Shown here: positions 41,806-50,761 of the stretch, piece after piece
Layout of the letters: every line of letters begins with the position of its first letter
Numbering within the stretch: the first letter of the stretch is position 1
Source: AP-15 sp035538335
GTDB taxonomy: Bacteria; Pseudomonadota; Alphaproteobacteria; ATCC43930; CGMCC-115725
Length of the DNA: 64,000 nt
Direction of reading: 5' to 3'
Assembly (NCBI GenBank): GCA_035538335.1
Contig: DATLKN010000050.1
Span: forward strand, 1-64,000
The notes under the pieces: generated by a model
Seen by the model: the letters and a program-made list of their open reading frames with translations, nothing else
Databases searched by the model: none
Told to the model about the DNA's origin: nothing
Position numbers and translations under genes: made by a program

Positions 41806-42546
41806 ATGCCGCCGCGCCGCCGCAATTCGTATGTGACGGCGGGCCTCGTTTGTGTCGGCCTGGGGATCGCCGGCGGCGGCGCTCTGCTGCTTTACGGCTC
41901 GCTGCGCTCGGCCGGTGCCGTCGCCGCCGGCTACGGCGTCCGCAATGGCGGCGTCGAATTGACGGGGAAAGAGCTCGATTCGGCAATTCTGCGTCTGGCG
42001 GCGCTGCCGCGGCGCGATGCCGATGAGGAAGGCGCCCTGACCTTTCTCGACTACGCGGCCGCAGACCGCGCCGCGCGGCGGCGCGACGTGGCGCGGTGGC
42101 ATCGCGAATTGCTGGCGACGCGGCAGGCGGCGCGCCGCACGCTGTCTCTGTCGCCGACCCGAGCCGACATATCCCTCGTTCTCGCCGAGGTCGAATACCT
42201 GCTGCATGCGCCGCGCGAGGCGGTCGAGGCTCCGCTCGAGCTTTCTTTCGCCGCGGCGCCGCGCGAGCTGTGGATCGTCAAGCGGCGCATCGGCCTCGGC
42301 CTCCGCCTCGTGCCGGACGCATCGCCCCGCCTGCGCAACCTTATCGAGTCCGACGTCCGCCTTCTCGGAGAGCCGTTCCGCTCGCTCGACAATTATTGGG
42401 TCTTGGCGCAGGCGGCGCAGCGCGCGGGGCCGGTCGCCATCGCGCTGGTGCGCCAGATACTGGCGCGCGGCCATCCCTGGCCGTTTCAATTTTTCAACCA
42501 GGATCTCGCTCGCCTGTCGGCTCGCCAGCCGGCAGCGACGCATTGA
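41806..42546 (+). CDS. EPS-locus protein of unknown function with one TM
   Basis: A 246-residue protein, N-terminal TM (VTAGLVCVGLGIAGGGALLLYGSL), then a helical, Ala/Arg-rich domain (ARRRDVARWHRELLATRQAARRTLSLSPTRADISLVLAEVEYLL). It could face the periplasm with TPR-like helices. Start at ATG 41806; a TTG at 41788 is possible. Found between the Wzc-type and polymerase genes, so a part in EPS assembly is likely. I do not recognise the family. Confidence 0.6.
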   Translation: MPPRRRNSYVTAGLVCVGLGIAGGGALLLYGSLRSAGAVAAGYGVRNGGVELTGKELDSAILRLAALPRRDADEEGALTFLDYAAADRAARRRDVARWHRELLATRQAARRTLSLSPTRADISLVLAEVEYLLHAPREAVEAPLELSFAAAPRELWIVKRRIGLGLRLVPDASPRLRNLIESDVRLLGEPFRSLDNYWVLAQAAQRAGPVAIALVRQILARGHPWPFQFFNQDLARLSARQPAATH

Positions 42547-42573
42547 GGCGAGCGAAGAAGGTATGTCCGGCGG

Positions 42574-43917
42574 ATGACCACCTTTGCAGCCTCCGGGGCG
42601 CGTCCGGCCGCCGCGGCATCTGCCCGCGCCGTTGCCGCCGCCGCCGCGCCGCGATCCGCGCCGGCACGACAGCCGGCTCGGCGCCAACGCGTGCCGTTTC
42701 TGCCGGCAGTGGTGACCGTCGGTGTATTTCTGCCCGAGGCGCTCGGTCTCGTGATCTTCGGCTTTCGCTTGACACCGGGACGGGTCGTGCTGCTGGCTCT
42801 CGCCCCGGTGATGGTGTTCTCGTTCGCGCAGCTGATCGGCTCCGAGCGATACCGGTTCGTCTTTTCCGACCTCTTCATGCCGGCGGCACTGGCATGGATG
42901 ATCATCGCGCTCTCCGTGACCGGAGACTTGGACATCGCGCTCAAAAGCGGCGGCGCCGCGGGGTTGGATTTCGTCGGCCCCTATCTGCTGATGCGCGGCC
43001 TGTTGTCAACGCGCGGGCAAATCCATGGCGTCGTGCGGCTCTTCTGCATTGTCGCGGCGATCGCCGGGACGCTCGGTGTGGTCGATACTTTGTCAGGCTC
43101 CTACATTCTGCACGATATGCTGGGGAAGCTGACCGGATACGCCTACTTTCAGCAGCTCGTCGTCAATCCGGTCGATTTGCACCGGCTCGGCCTGTTTCGC
43201 GCCGAGGGGATCTTCCCGCACCCGATCCTGTTCGGGGTCGTCATGTGCTATGCCCTGATCTTGACCGAGGACCTGCAGGGAAGGGCGCGGCTGTTGTGCC
43301 GGCTCGGCACCGGCTTCGGGCTGTTTCTGTCGTTGTCGTCGGCTCCCTGGATGGGGCTGATTCTCGGCCTCGCCTTGTGGGCCTATCTGCGCCTCGCGCC
43401 GTTTCCGCACCGCTGGCTGGTGCTGCTGCTCGTGGCGGCATTGGTCGGCAGCGCGGTGTTCATTTTCGTACCGAGCCCGTTCGGCTGGATTTTTCGGCAT
43501 TTCACATTGCAGCCCGGCACCGCGTGGTTTCGGCTTTTGATCTGGCAGTATGCCGGGCTCGACGTCATGAATTCCCCCATCTTCGGAATCGGAGTCACGC
43601 AGGACTGGTTTCGCCCGCACTGGCTGGGCGCCTCGGTGGATTCGCTCTGGCTCGGCTCGGCGATGGGTTACGGCATTCCCGGCGCGCTGTTGATCGGGCT
43701 CGCGCTGATCGGCGCATCCTCGCTGCCGGTCGTCAGGCGGGCAGCAAACGCGGCGACGATCGGCATCCGCGAGGTGCGTCTGTCGGATGCTCTCGGCATC
43801 ATCACCTTCCTGACGATATTTCTCGGTTTTACCGTCGATTATTGGGGCTCTGCGGTGATGATCGTCGGGCTGCTCGCCGGCGTGCGCGCCGCTCTTGGTC
43901 AAATCGCAGCGCCCTGA
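42574..43917 (+). CDS. ExoQ/Wzy-like polymerase (second)
   Basis: A 447-residue polytopic membrane protein with an Ala/Arg-rich cytoplasmic start (about 1-40), then ~11 hydrophobic segments. The loop LFRAEGIFPHPILFGVV (about 212-228) and MNSPIFGIGVTQDWFRPHW with DSLWLGSAMGYGIPGALL are typical of Wzy/O-antigen polymerase-like proteins. Together with 33461 it makes two polymerase candidates in one locus. Part of the 39515-47302 operon, with 27-nt gaps. Confidence 0.78.
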   Translation: MTTFAASGARPAAAASARAVAAAAAPRSAPARQPARRQRVPFLPAVVTVGVFLPEALGLVIFGFRLTPGRVVLLALAPVMVFSFAQLIGSERYRFVFSDLFMPAALAWMIIALSVTGDLDIALKSGGAAGLDFVGPYLLMRGLLSTRGQIHGVVRLFCIVAAIAGTLGVVDTLSGSYILHDMLGKLTGYAYFQQLVVNPVDLHRLGLFRAEGIFPHPILFGVVMCYALILTEDLQGRARLLCRLGTGFGLFLSLSSAPWMGLILGLALWAYLRLAPFPHRWLVLLLVAALVGSAVFIFVPSPFGWIFRHFTLQPGTAWFRLLIWQYAGLDVMNSPIFGIGVTQDWFRPHWLGASVDSLWLGSAMGYGIPGALLIGLALIGASSLPVVRRAANAATIGIREVRLSDALGIITFLTIFLGFTVDYWGSAVMIVGLLAGVRAALGQIAAP

Positions 43918-43941
43918 CTTCCCCTATAGAGCCGCCCGACA

Positions 43942-44907
43942 ATGGCACCTCCAGCACCTTCGATCGACGATCGCTCTCACCCGAAGCGCGCGGAACCGGT
44001 GCAGCCGCCGCTGATCTCGATCATCGTCCCGCATTACAACGACCTCGAGAATCTCGCGCGGTGCCTCGCGCATCTGCGGCAGCAGACCTGGCCCACCGCG
44101 CGCCGGGAGATCATTATCGCCGACAATAATTCGGATGGCGGCGTCGCCGCCGTCGAGGCGATCGCTCCCGATGCCCGCGTCGTTGCGGCGCGCGAGCAGG
44201 GCGCAGGCCCGGCGCGCAACGCCGCCATTGCAGTGGCCGGCGGCAGCATTCTCGCCTTCATCGATTCCGATTGCTTCGCCGCCGAGACCTGGGTTGCCGA
44301 GGGCGTGGCGGCGCTCGACCGCTTCGACTATGTCGGCGGCGATGTGCGGATCTGCGTGGCTGACCGACAGCCAACGCCGGCCGAAACCTATGAGATCGTG
44401 TTCGCCTTCGATACTAAGAAGCATCTTGAGCGGGATCATTATTCCGGGACCGGCAATTTGTTCGTGCCGAAGCCGGTCTTCGACCGCGTCGGCCGCTTTC
44501 GCAACGGCGTCTCGGAAGACATCGACTGGTGCCGGCGCGCGAATGCGCTCGGCTACCGGCTCGGTCATGCCGAAAGGGCGATTGTTCAGCACGCGGCGCG
44601 ACGCGAGTGGCACGAGCTGACCCGTCGATGGGACCGCGTGATCGCCGAGATGTTCCTGTTGCGGCGGGAGGAGCCGCATTGGGTCCGCGGCTGGCTCGCC
44701 TATACCGCGCTCGTCGCTTTGTCGCCGCTGCCGCATTCGCTGCGCATCCTGCGGCACGAGCGGCTGCCGGGGCTGAGAAACAAAGTCTTCGGCCTCCTCG
44801 CCCTGTTCGGGCTGCGCGAGTACCGCGCCTTTCGCATGCTGCGATGTCTTCTGCGGTGCCGGGCGGCCGATGCGCCGCGCGGCGCATCGGTCCGGAGCGT
44901 CGAATGA
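43942..44907 (+). CDS. Family 2 glycosyltransferase
   Basis: A 321-residue GT-A transferase: ISIIVPHYNDLENLARCLAHL at about 25-45, ADNNSDGG, GAGPARNAAIAVAGGSILAFIDSDC (Asp-Ser-Asp, metal site) and the acceptor motif VSEDIDWCRRANALGYRLG (ED, about 192). The last 60 residues are basic and may be membrane-associated. Its stop overlaps the ATG of the WecG-STAS gene. It adds a sugar to the EPS precursor; the sugar cannot be told. Confidence 0.9.
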   Translation: MAPPAPSIDDRSHPKRAEPVQPPLISIIVPHYNDLENLARCLAHLRQQTWPTARREIIIADNNSDGGVAAVEAIAPDARVVAAREQGAGPARNAAIAVAGGSILAFIDSDCFAAETWVAEGVAALDRFDYVGGDVRICVADRQPTPAETYEIVFAFDTKKHLERDHYSGTGNLFVPKPVFDRVGRFRNGVSEDIDWCRRANALGYRLGHAERAIVQHAARREWHELTRRWDRVIAEMFLLRREEPHWVRGWLAYTALVALSPLPHSLRILRHERLPGLRNKVFGLLALFGLREYRAFRMLRCLLRCRAADAPRGASVRSVE

Positions 44908-46094
44908 GCGGCTTGCGCGCCGGCGCTAGGCCTGTGGCAAGGCCGCCGATCGCGATCCTCGGCGTGCGGATCGACAATGTGACGATCGCCGAGGCGATCG
45001 AGCGGATCGAGCGCATGGCGGTCTCGGGGCGCCCGCATTACTTCGTCACTGCGAATGTCGATTTTCTCGTTCAAGCGAGAGAAGATCCCGAGCTTCACCG
45101 CATTCTGCTCGAGGCGGACCTGGCGCTGTGCGACGGCGCTCCGATTGTGTGGGCCTCCCGCATCCTCGGCAATCCGCTGCCGGAGCGGGTTGCCGGTTCC
45201 GATCTGGTGCCGCTGCTGCTGGAGCTCGCAAGACAAAAGGGGCTTCGCGTGTTTTTTCTCGGCGCCAGCCCGGAAGCCGCGGCCGCCGCCATCGTCAATG
45301 TCGGACGGCGCCATCCGGGCCTCCTCGTGGCCGGTCACTCGCCGCCGTTCGGCGCCTTCCAGGCAGCGGACGACGATGCGATCGAGCGGCGCCTCGCCGA
45401 GGCGCGCCCGGATCTGCTGTTCGTCGCCTTCGGGTGCCCGAAACAGGAGAAATGGATCGCGGCGCATTATCGCGCTCTCGGCGTGCCGGTGTCGGGCGGC
45501 GTCGGAGCGACGATCGACTTCCTGTCGGGGCGGCGGCGCGCGCCGATGTGGATGCGGCGGGCCGGGCTCGAATGGGCATTCCGGCTATTGGCCGAGCCGC
45601 GGCGGCTGTTCGGCCGCTATTGGAAGGATTTCCGGGTTTTCGGTATCGAGCTCTCGCGGCAATACCGGCTGCTGCGCCCGCGGCGCCTCGACGATGCCGC
45701 CGAGCCGAGCGCAATCGTGGACGAAACCGAGGAGTGGCGCTGCCTGCGCCTGCCCCGACGTCTCGACCGCGGCGTGGTCGAAAGCGATCCGCTGTTGGCG
45801 CTGGAGTATTTGGCGGACGGCCGGCATTGCCTGTTGGACGCATCGGCGACCAATATCATCGACAGCACCGGCATCGGTTTTCTGCTCGCGCTCAATAAGC
45901 GGATCCGGAACACCGGGCGGGAACTGGTCCTGCTGGCGCCGAGCCGCGAGCTTCGCCGCGCGCTCGAAGCGATGCGCCTCGCAGAATTTTTTCCGGTGGC
46001 GGCGGATTTAACGACGGCGCTGCAAATGCTCGAACGCCGTGTTCCCGTGGCGGCCAAGCCGAAAGAAATCGCCCGCGCTGGGGGGCGAACCTAA
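44904..46094 (+). CDS. WecG/TagA-type glycosyltransferase fused to a STAS domain
   Basis: A 396-residue two-domain protein. The N-terminal ~250 residues are a GT26 (WecG/TagA/CpsF) transferase: HYFVTANVDFLVQAREDPEL, DLALCDGAPIVWASRILG, VFFLGASPEAAAAA, FVAFGCPKQEKWIAAH and GVGATIDFLSGRRRAP. Residues about 275-385 form a STAS (anti-sigma-factor-antagonist) domain: LALEYLADGRHCLLDASATNIIDSTGIGFLLALNKRIRNTGREL. The Ser of DSTGIG is where SpoIIAA-like STAS proteins are phosphorylated. Fusion of the two is unusual to me and suggests regulation of the sugar transfer by a kinase/phosphatase partner. Confidence 0.87.
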   Translation: MSGLRAGARPVARPPIAILGVRIDNVTIAEAIERIERMAVSGRPHYFVTANVDFLVQAREDPELHRILLEADLALCDGAPIVWASRILGNPLPERVAGSDLVPLLLELARQKGLRVFFLGASPEAAAAAIVNVGRRHPGLLVAGHSPPFGAFQAADDDAIERRLAEARPDLLFVAFGCPKQEKWIAAHYRALGVPVSGGVGATIDFLSGRRRAPMWMRRAGLEWAFRLLAEPRRLFGRYWKDFRVFGIELSRQYRLLRPRRLDDAAEPSAIVDETEEWRCLRLPRRLDRGVVESDPLLALEYLADGRHCLLDASATNIIDSTGIGFLLALNKRIRNTGRELVLLAPSRELRRALEAMRLAEFFPVAADLTTALQMLERRVPVAAKPKEIARAGGRT

Positions 46095-47302
46095 TGACTG
46101 CGCTGCTCGGGCTCGCGGCGCTGGCGGCGTTCGTCCTGCTTACTGCGGTGTGCCTCAGATGCTTTCCGGGGATTGCGCGCAAGGTCATGGGCGAGGATTT
46201 GCCCGACCGCGTCACGGCGCTCGACGGATTACGCGGGCTGCTCGCGCTTTCCGTCGTCATACATCACTGCATCGTCTTTCATTCTTATCTTGACGACGGG
46301 GTCTGGCGGGCGCCGCCCGGCAATTTCGAGAACCTGCTTGGGCAGGCCGCGGTCGCTTTGTTCTTCATGGTCTCCGCATATCTGTTTTGGGGCCGGGTCG
46401 TGCGCGGAGACGGTCGTCTCGACTGGGCCCGTTTCTACATCGGCCGGGCGTTTCGCCTGGCTCCGATGTATTACTTCACGGTGACCGCCTTCCTCGCGAT
46501 CATCGCGGTCGAGACGGGCTTCACGTTGCGTGTGCCGCCGGCCGAGCTGGCGCGCGAGATAGGGGCCTGGCTGACCTTCGCGTTCGAGGGTGCGCCGGAT
46601 GTCAACGGGCTGGATCACACATTCACGATTCTCTCGACCCTGTGGACCTTGAAGTTGGAGTGGCTGTTCTACTTCCTGCTGCCCGTTCTGGCATTGCTTT
46701 ACCGCGCCACGCGCACCAGCCTCGCGGCGCTGGCCCTGCTGCTAGTGCTGTCGCAGACCGGCGGCGGGCGGGACCTGTTTTTGTTCTTTGTCGGCGGCTC
46801 CATCGCGGTTCACATACTCGAAGCGGACTCTCCTTTCGGGCGGCCGAGGACGATCTGGGCGACGGCCGGTGCGGCGGGGCTGGTCGCACTCCCCTATTTC
46901 TTTCACGACGCGCGCGGTTGGGGGCCGGCGATACTGCTGCTGCCGGTGTTTGTCGCGGCGCTGCAGGCGAGGGGCCCGTGGGCGGTATTGCGCTGGCGGC
47001 CCGTCCGCTTTCTCGGCCATATCAGCTACAGCGTCTATCTGATTCACAATCCGCTCATCTATCTGATCACCCGCGCGATCGGCGCGCCGGCCTATTCGAG
47101 CCTCGGCATGACGCAGCTGTACGGGGTGACAATCCTGATCGGCATCGCCGTGATTGCCGTCTCGACCGCGACCTACGTTATGGTCGAGGCTCTGTTCCTT
47201 CAAGTCGGGAGCGGCCGGGGCGAGATCGCGCCGACAATATTGTCGTCGATCGATCGGGCGCGCCGTTTACGGAGCGTTCGGGCGCGAAGCACGCGAAATT
47301 GA
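46094..47302 (+). CDS. Acyltransferase-3 family membrane protein
   Basis: A 402-residue membrane acyltransferase of the OafA/NodX type. It has a TM leader, VTALDGLRGLLALSVVIHHCIVFH (His of the family, about 41-64), AVALFFMVSAYLFWGRV and the late YSVYLIHNPLIYLI. ~10 TMs. Transfers acetyl or another acyl group to a sugar of the polymer. Its ATG overlaps the stop of the previous gene (TAATG). Last gene of the plus-strand operon; 47303-47393 holds no clear terminator. Confidence 0.9.
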   Translation: MTALLGLAALAAFVLLTAVCLRCFPGIARKVMGEDLPDRVTALDGLRGLLALSVVIHHCIVFHSYLDDGVWRAPPGNFENLLGQAAVALFFMVSAYLFWGRVVRGDGRLDWARFYIGRAFRLAPMYYFTVTAFLAIIAVETGFTLRVPPAELAREIGAWLTFAFEGAPDVNGLDHTFTILSTLWTLKLEWLFYFLLPVLALLYRATRTSLAALALLLVLSQTGGGRDLFLFFVGGSIAVHILEADSPFGRPRTIWATAGAAGLVALPYFFHDARGWGPAILLLPVFVAALQARGPWAVLRWRPVRFLGHISYSVYLIHNPLIYLITRAIGAPAYSSLGMTQLYGVTILIGIAVIAVSTATYVMVEALFLQVGSGRGEIAPTILSSIDRARRLRSVRARSTRN

Positions 47303-47393
47303 CGAACATGAGCCGCCGCGCGAGAGATTGGCTTGACAGGTGCCATGCAAGCCATCAGCGCCAGTTATTTCTGCCTTTCTCACGGTGGCGTAG

Positions 47394-48143
47394 CTATGGC
47401 CTCCAACAGAGGAAGACCTTCTCCCCACGCATAAGGCCATAGCGCGCGACATCGGGTTCCTTAGCAACAAATTCGTCGATCCTAAATCCTGCGCTCTCGA
47501 TGCGGTGGCGCACATCTTTGCCGTAAAACCGAATATGGTCGCGCTGCCCGAAAAAAAGCAGCCGATCAAGATCGTTCTTGGCCTTTGTAGTATCCTCGAA
47601 CGTGTCTTCCCACCCCTCGACGAGTGGGATCATTATTATCAGCAAGCCTTGTGGCCTCAATAATCGATAAAGTTCTGGCAATGCTCGTGTATCGTCCACG
47701 TGCTCTAGTACATGAGAGCAACAAATGACCTCAAATTGTTCATCAGGAAAATCGATGGCTTCGACATTCAGTTTTATATCAGCGGATCGATCAAGCAGAT
47801 CACACGAAATATAAGAATTTGGATTTCGTGCTTTGATATACGCAGCAAAGCCTGTCTCGGGGGCGAAATGGAGGACTTTCTTTCCCGAGAATAGGTCTCT
47901 GTTCTTATCGCATAACGCTAGCAATCTGTGCCGTTCCAAGGACAAGCACTTGGGGCATAGGGCGTCGGTGCAGACCCCTCGGCCCAACTCGTCACCGGCC
48001 GCTCCAAAGGCAAAGAATCTCCCTTTATAGCCGCACACCGTACATTCCCGTGGAAAGCGACCAAAGACACCCCGCGCAAATCTTAGGGCGTAGCGCAACG
48101 ACCATACATAGGGCCGCAACGCCCGCGGCGATCGGAGCCTCAT
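47394..48143 (-). CDS. SAM-dependent methyltransferase with N-terminal zinc-finger-like part
   Basis: A 249-residue methyltransferase. An N-terminal Cys cluster (CTVCGYKGRFFAFG, CPKCLSLERHRLL) precedes a class I methyltransferase: KKVLHFAPETGFAAYIK (motif I), CDLLDRSADIKLNVEAIDFPDEQFEVICCSHVLEHV and LRPQGLLIIMIPLVE. This family (Methyltransf_11-like with a zinc finger) occurs in polysaccharide loci. Less GC-rich than neighbours, so probably acquired. ATG at 48143. On the same strand as the ATP-grasp and GT4 genes, 89 nt after the former. Confidence 0.83.
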   Translation of the reverse strand: MRLRSPRALRPYVWSLRYALRFARGVFGRFPRECTVCGYKGRFFAFGAAGDELGRGVCTDALCPKCLSLERHRLLALCDKNRDLFSGKKVLHFAPETGFAAYIKARNPNSYISCDLLDRSADIKLNVEAIDFPDEQFEVICCSHVLEHVDDTRALPELYRLLRPQGLLIIMIPLVEGWEDTFEDTTKAKNDLDRLLFFGQRDHIRFYGKDVRHRIESAGFRIDEFVAKEPDVARYGLMRGEKVFLCWRP

Positions 48144-48232
48144 ATCCAGTTGTCCCCCGGACTCAACGCGATTCAGAAAAGATGGACACCGTAACCGGCA
48201 AATGCATCCCGGCGAATTCGATCGCGAGATGG

Positions 48233-49390
48233 TCACGATGCTCGCGGTGCCTTCGCGTTGATGCGCACGAGTTCGGGCTCCTCCCACGGAACATCGTGAT
48301 AGGCGGTGCGCAGATACGGGCTTTGCGGATCGCGGTGCCATTCATGCGGAAACAGCGCGATCGCGTCGCGCGTCGTGACGGCGGGCCGTTCGGCGACCGG
48401 TGCGCCGGCGGCACATGCGCAGAGCGCCGCCGCCAGATCGCGCCCCGGGCCCAGCGCCAGATGATTAATCTGCGTCGCGCGCGGGTTGATCTCGATCAGA
48501 TAGGGGTGATCGGAGCCCGCTTCGAGGATGAAGTCGAGCCCGCAAAATCCGGAGATGCCGGCGAGCCGCACCACCCGCCGTGCGGTTTCCAGCATGTCCT
48601 CGTTGTCGACGATGCGCACCACCGAGGCGTTCCGGCTGGCGCTGCGCGTCATCAGCACCTCGGCGCAAAGGCTCGCGACGATCTCGCCCCGCCAGCAGGC
48701 GAGCGCGGCGTTGGCTTCCCTGCCGGCGATGAAGGCCTGAAGCGTAAGGACCGGGTTTCGCATGCGAAACCGGTGCAGGTAGAGTTCGAGATCGCGGTCG
48801 CGCAGCAGCCGCTTCATCGCGCTGAGCCGCGGCCACGCGCCGGTCATCCGCGCAAAGGCGCGCTCGGCCTCGGCGCGGTCGCGCACGATCCGGACGCCGT
48901 CCCCCGACCAGCTGTAATCGGCTTTGAGGACCGCCGGAAAGCCGAGCTGCGGCAGTGCTTCGCCAAGCTCCCGGCCGGTTGCAACGAGCCGCGCCGGCGG
49001 CGTCCGCACCTCGGCCTCTGCCGCGATCCCCGGCAGATTGCTGCGCGTCGCGATGCGCTCGTAGCCCTCGACCCGGCCCAGCGATCGCTCGATCAGGGTG
49101 CGCAGGGAGGGGGCATTGCTCTGCCGATGCAGCCGAAGGAGCTGCGCCACCGCCCCTTCGTCGCAGGGGATGATCAGGTTGGGCCCGCTCTGCTCGATGG
49201 CGGCGCGGATCGAGCGCAGCGGCGTCAAAGGGCGATAGACATGGGCGCGCTCGACCGCGCTCAGCTTATCGAGCGGGTAGTCGGAAAGCGCCAGCGCATC
49301 GACTGCGCAGCCGAGCTGCCGAAAGGCGATCGCCAGCCGCGCCGCGTTCGGCCAGCGCAAGGTATGAAAGATCAGGATTTTGGGGAGCAT
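48233..49390 (-). CDS. ATP-grasp family enzyme of the EPS locus
   Basis: A 385-residue ATP-grasp protein. ATP-binding segments are FPAVLKADYSWSGDGVRIVRD (about 158-178) and GFCGLDFILEAGSDHPYLIEINPRATQ (about 285-311; the Glu-Ile-Asn-Pro-Arg signature). The N-terminal Rossmann-like part begins PKILIFHTLRWPNAARLAIAF. It likely ligates an amino acid or acid to a sugar or peptide; the substrate is unknown. The 5' end overlaps the upstream GT4 gene by 19 nt, so the two are likely coupled. Confidence 0.82.
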   Translation of the reverse strand: MLPKILIFHTLRWPNAARLAIAFRQLGCAVDALALSDYPLDKLSAVERAHVYRPLTPLRSIRAAIEQSGPNLIIPCDEGAVAQLLRLHRQSNAPSLRTLIERSLGRVEGYERIATRSNLPGIAAEAEVRTPPARLVATGRELGEALPQLGFPAVLKADYSWSGDGVRIVRDRAEAERAFARMTGAWPRLSAMKRLLRDRDLELYLHRFRMRNPVLTLQAFIAGREANAALACWRGEIVASLCAEVLMTRSASRNASVVRIVDNEDMLETARRVVRLAGISGFCGLDFILEAGSDHPYLIEINPRATQINHLALGPGRDLAAALCACAAGAPVAERPAVTTRDAIALFPHEWHRDPQSPYLRTAYHDVPWEEPELVRINAKAPRAS

Positions 49391-50568
49391 TGCGACAATT
49401 CGGCCGAAACGTCCTCGGCAAGCTTCAGAATGAGCTGCGCCCATGCCGGCCAATTGGCGTCGCGGCGGTAGCGCGCAAGACAGTTCGCCGACAGGCGCCG
49501 GTAGCGTTCGGGATTGCGGGCGCATTCGGCGATGATCGCGGCGAAGGCGTTGGCGTCCGCGCCGAGCGGCAGCAGGAACCCGGTCTCTCCGTCCACGACG
49601 GCGGAGCCGACGCCGCCGACCTCATAGGCGAGTGAGGGAACCCCGAATGCCTGCGCCTCGGAAAAGACGATCGGCGAGGCGTCGGCGGTCGAGGGAAGGA
49701 CGAAGAAATGCGCCTGCCGGTACGCCTCGCATATAGCGGCCAGTTGCGCCGGATCGGATTTGCGCAATGCGCCGCGCACGTCAGCGAAGGGCAGGTCTCT
49801 GACATGTTCCGGCGTATCGCCGATCAGAATCAGCTTGGCATCGAGGCCGGCGTCGATCAGCGCCCGCCCGACCGCTACGACCATCTCGCCGTTCTTGCGC
49901 TGCCAGTCGGCGGACACGAACAGCAGGATTATTTCTCGACCGGCGTCGATCTCCTTCTCCGCCCGGTAGCGTTCGATCGTCACCGACGGAATGTTAGGGC
50001 CGAATGGTATTTCGAAAATGCGGTCGCCGGGCACGGCGTAATCCCGCTCGGCCGACAGCGCCGCCCAGTGCGAGGGGTATATGACGAAGCGCGCGCGCTG
50101 CAGCGTCATTCGTTCATTCCGGTCGCCGGCTTCCTGCAGCCATTTGGGGAAAGCGCGAAACGCCGGATACAATTCGGATATGGCGCGAAACGTGGTATCG
50201 GAAATATAAAGGATCGGATGCGCAGTTCTGAGGTGCGCGACGCAATTGGACGCCGCGGCGGCAACCAGTACGGCATCCCTGACGAACAGCAACCTGATGG
50301 TAAGCACGGCGCCTGCGAGCGCGGCGTAAGTCGCCGAAAACCGGAAGTCGATTGTGATGCCGAATTGGCGCAGCAGCTTGTTGACGGCCCGCGCAGCGAG
50401 ATCGAGCGCGCCCACCGACAAATGGCCGCAAATCCAGCCGGACGACAACGCCTCCTGTTCGAGAGCGGTGTAAAGGAAGTATGATACGCCGGACCATTGG
50501 CGAACGTCGTGCGGGTCGCCCGGCGATAGAAACAGCAACCGTCTCGGCCTCGGCCTGTCGCGGGCCAC
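49372..50568 (-). CDS. Family 4 glycosyltransferase
   Basis: A ~398-residue GT-B transferase. The N-terminal part begins RRLLFLSPGDPHDVRQWSGVSYFL; the C-terminal domain has ILLFVSADWQRKNGEMVVAVG, FVLPSTADASPIVFSEAQAFGVPSLAYEVGGVGSAV (the E-x7-E region as S-E-A-Q-A-F) and GETGFLLPLGAD. Start uncertain: GTG 50568 follows AAGGA, whereas a TTG at 50622 has no ribosome-binding site. Divergent from the flippase gene; coupled to the ATP-grasp gene. Confidence 0.85.
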   Translation of the reverse strand: MARDRPRPRRLLFLSPGDPHDVRQWSGVSYFLYTALEQEALSSGWICGHLSVGALDLAARAVNKLLRQFGITIDFRFSATYAALAGAVLTIRLLFVRDAVLVAAAASNCVAHLRTAHPILYISDTTFRAISELYPAFRAFPKWLQEAGDRNERMTLQRARFVIYPSHWAALSAERDYAVPGDRIFEIPFGPNIPSVTIERYRAEKEIDAGREIILLFVSADWQRKNGEMVVAVGRALIDAGLDAKLILIGDTPEHVRDLPFADVRGALRKSDPAQLAAICEAYRQAHFFVLPSTADASPIVFSEAQAFGVPSLAYEVGGVGSAVVDGETGFLLPLGADANAFAAIIAECARNPERYRRLSANCLARYRRDANWPAWAQLILKLAEDVSAELSQCSPKS

Positions 50569-50632
50569 AATAGGGATTCCTTGCGTTTTGCAAATGACAG
50601 AGATAGGTAAGCCGTCCGACAAAGGACAAAAA

Positions 50633-50649
50633 TTTGCCGCGCCGGCAAA
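50633..50649 (+). promoter_or_regulatory. Palindrome TTTGCCG-CGC-CGGCAAA between divergent EPS genes
   Basis: Perfect 7-bp arms with a 3-nt spacer, in the gap between the GT4 gene (minus) and the flippase gene (plus). It looks like a regulator operator able to control both directions, or a short hairpin. No regulator gene is adjacent. Confidence 0.4.
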
Positions 50650-50761
50650 GTGATGCCGACATAATTAGCACGTTTGACCGACGATCGGAAATGTTTGCAG
50701 GGCCGCTCCCTTCATTGCAGTTCGTTGTGAACGCCCGGCGCGATCTGCGCGCGTCTGCGCA

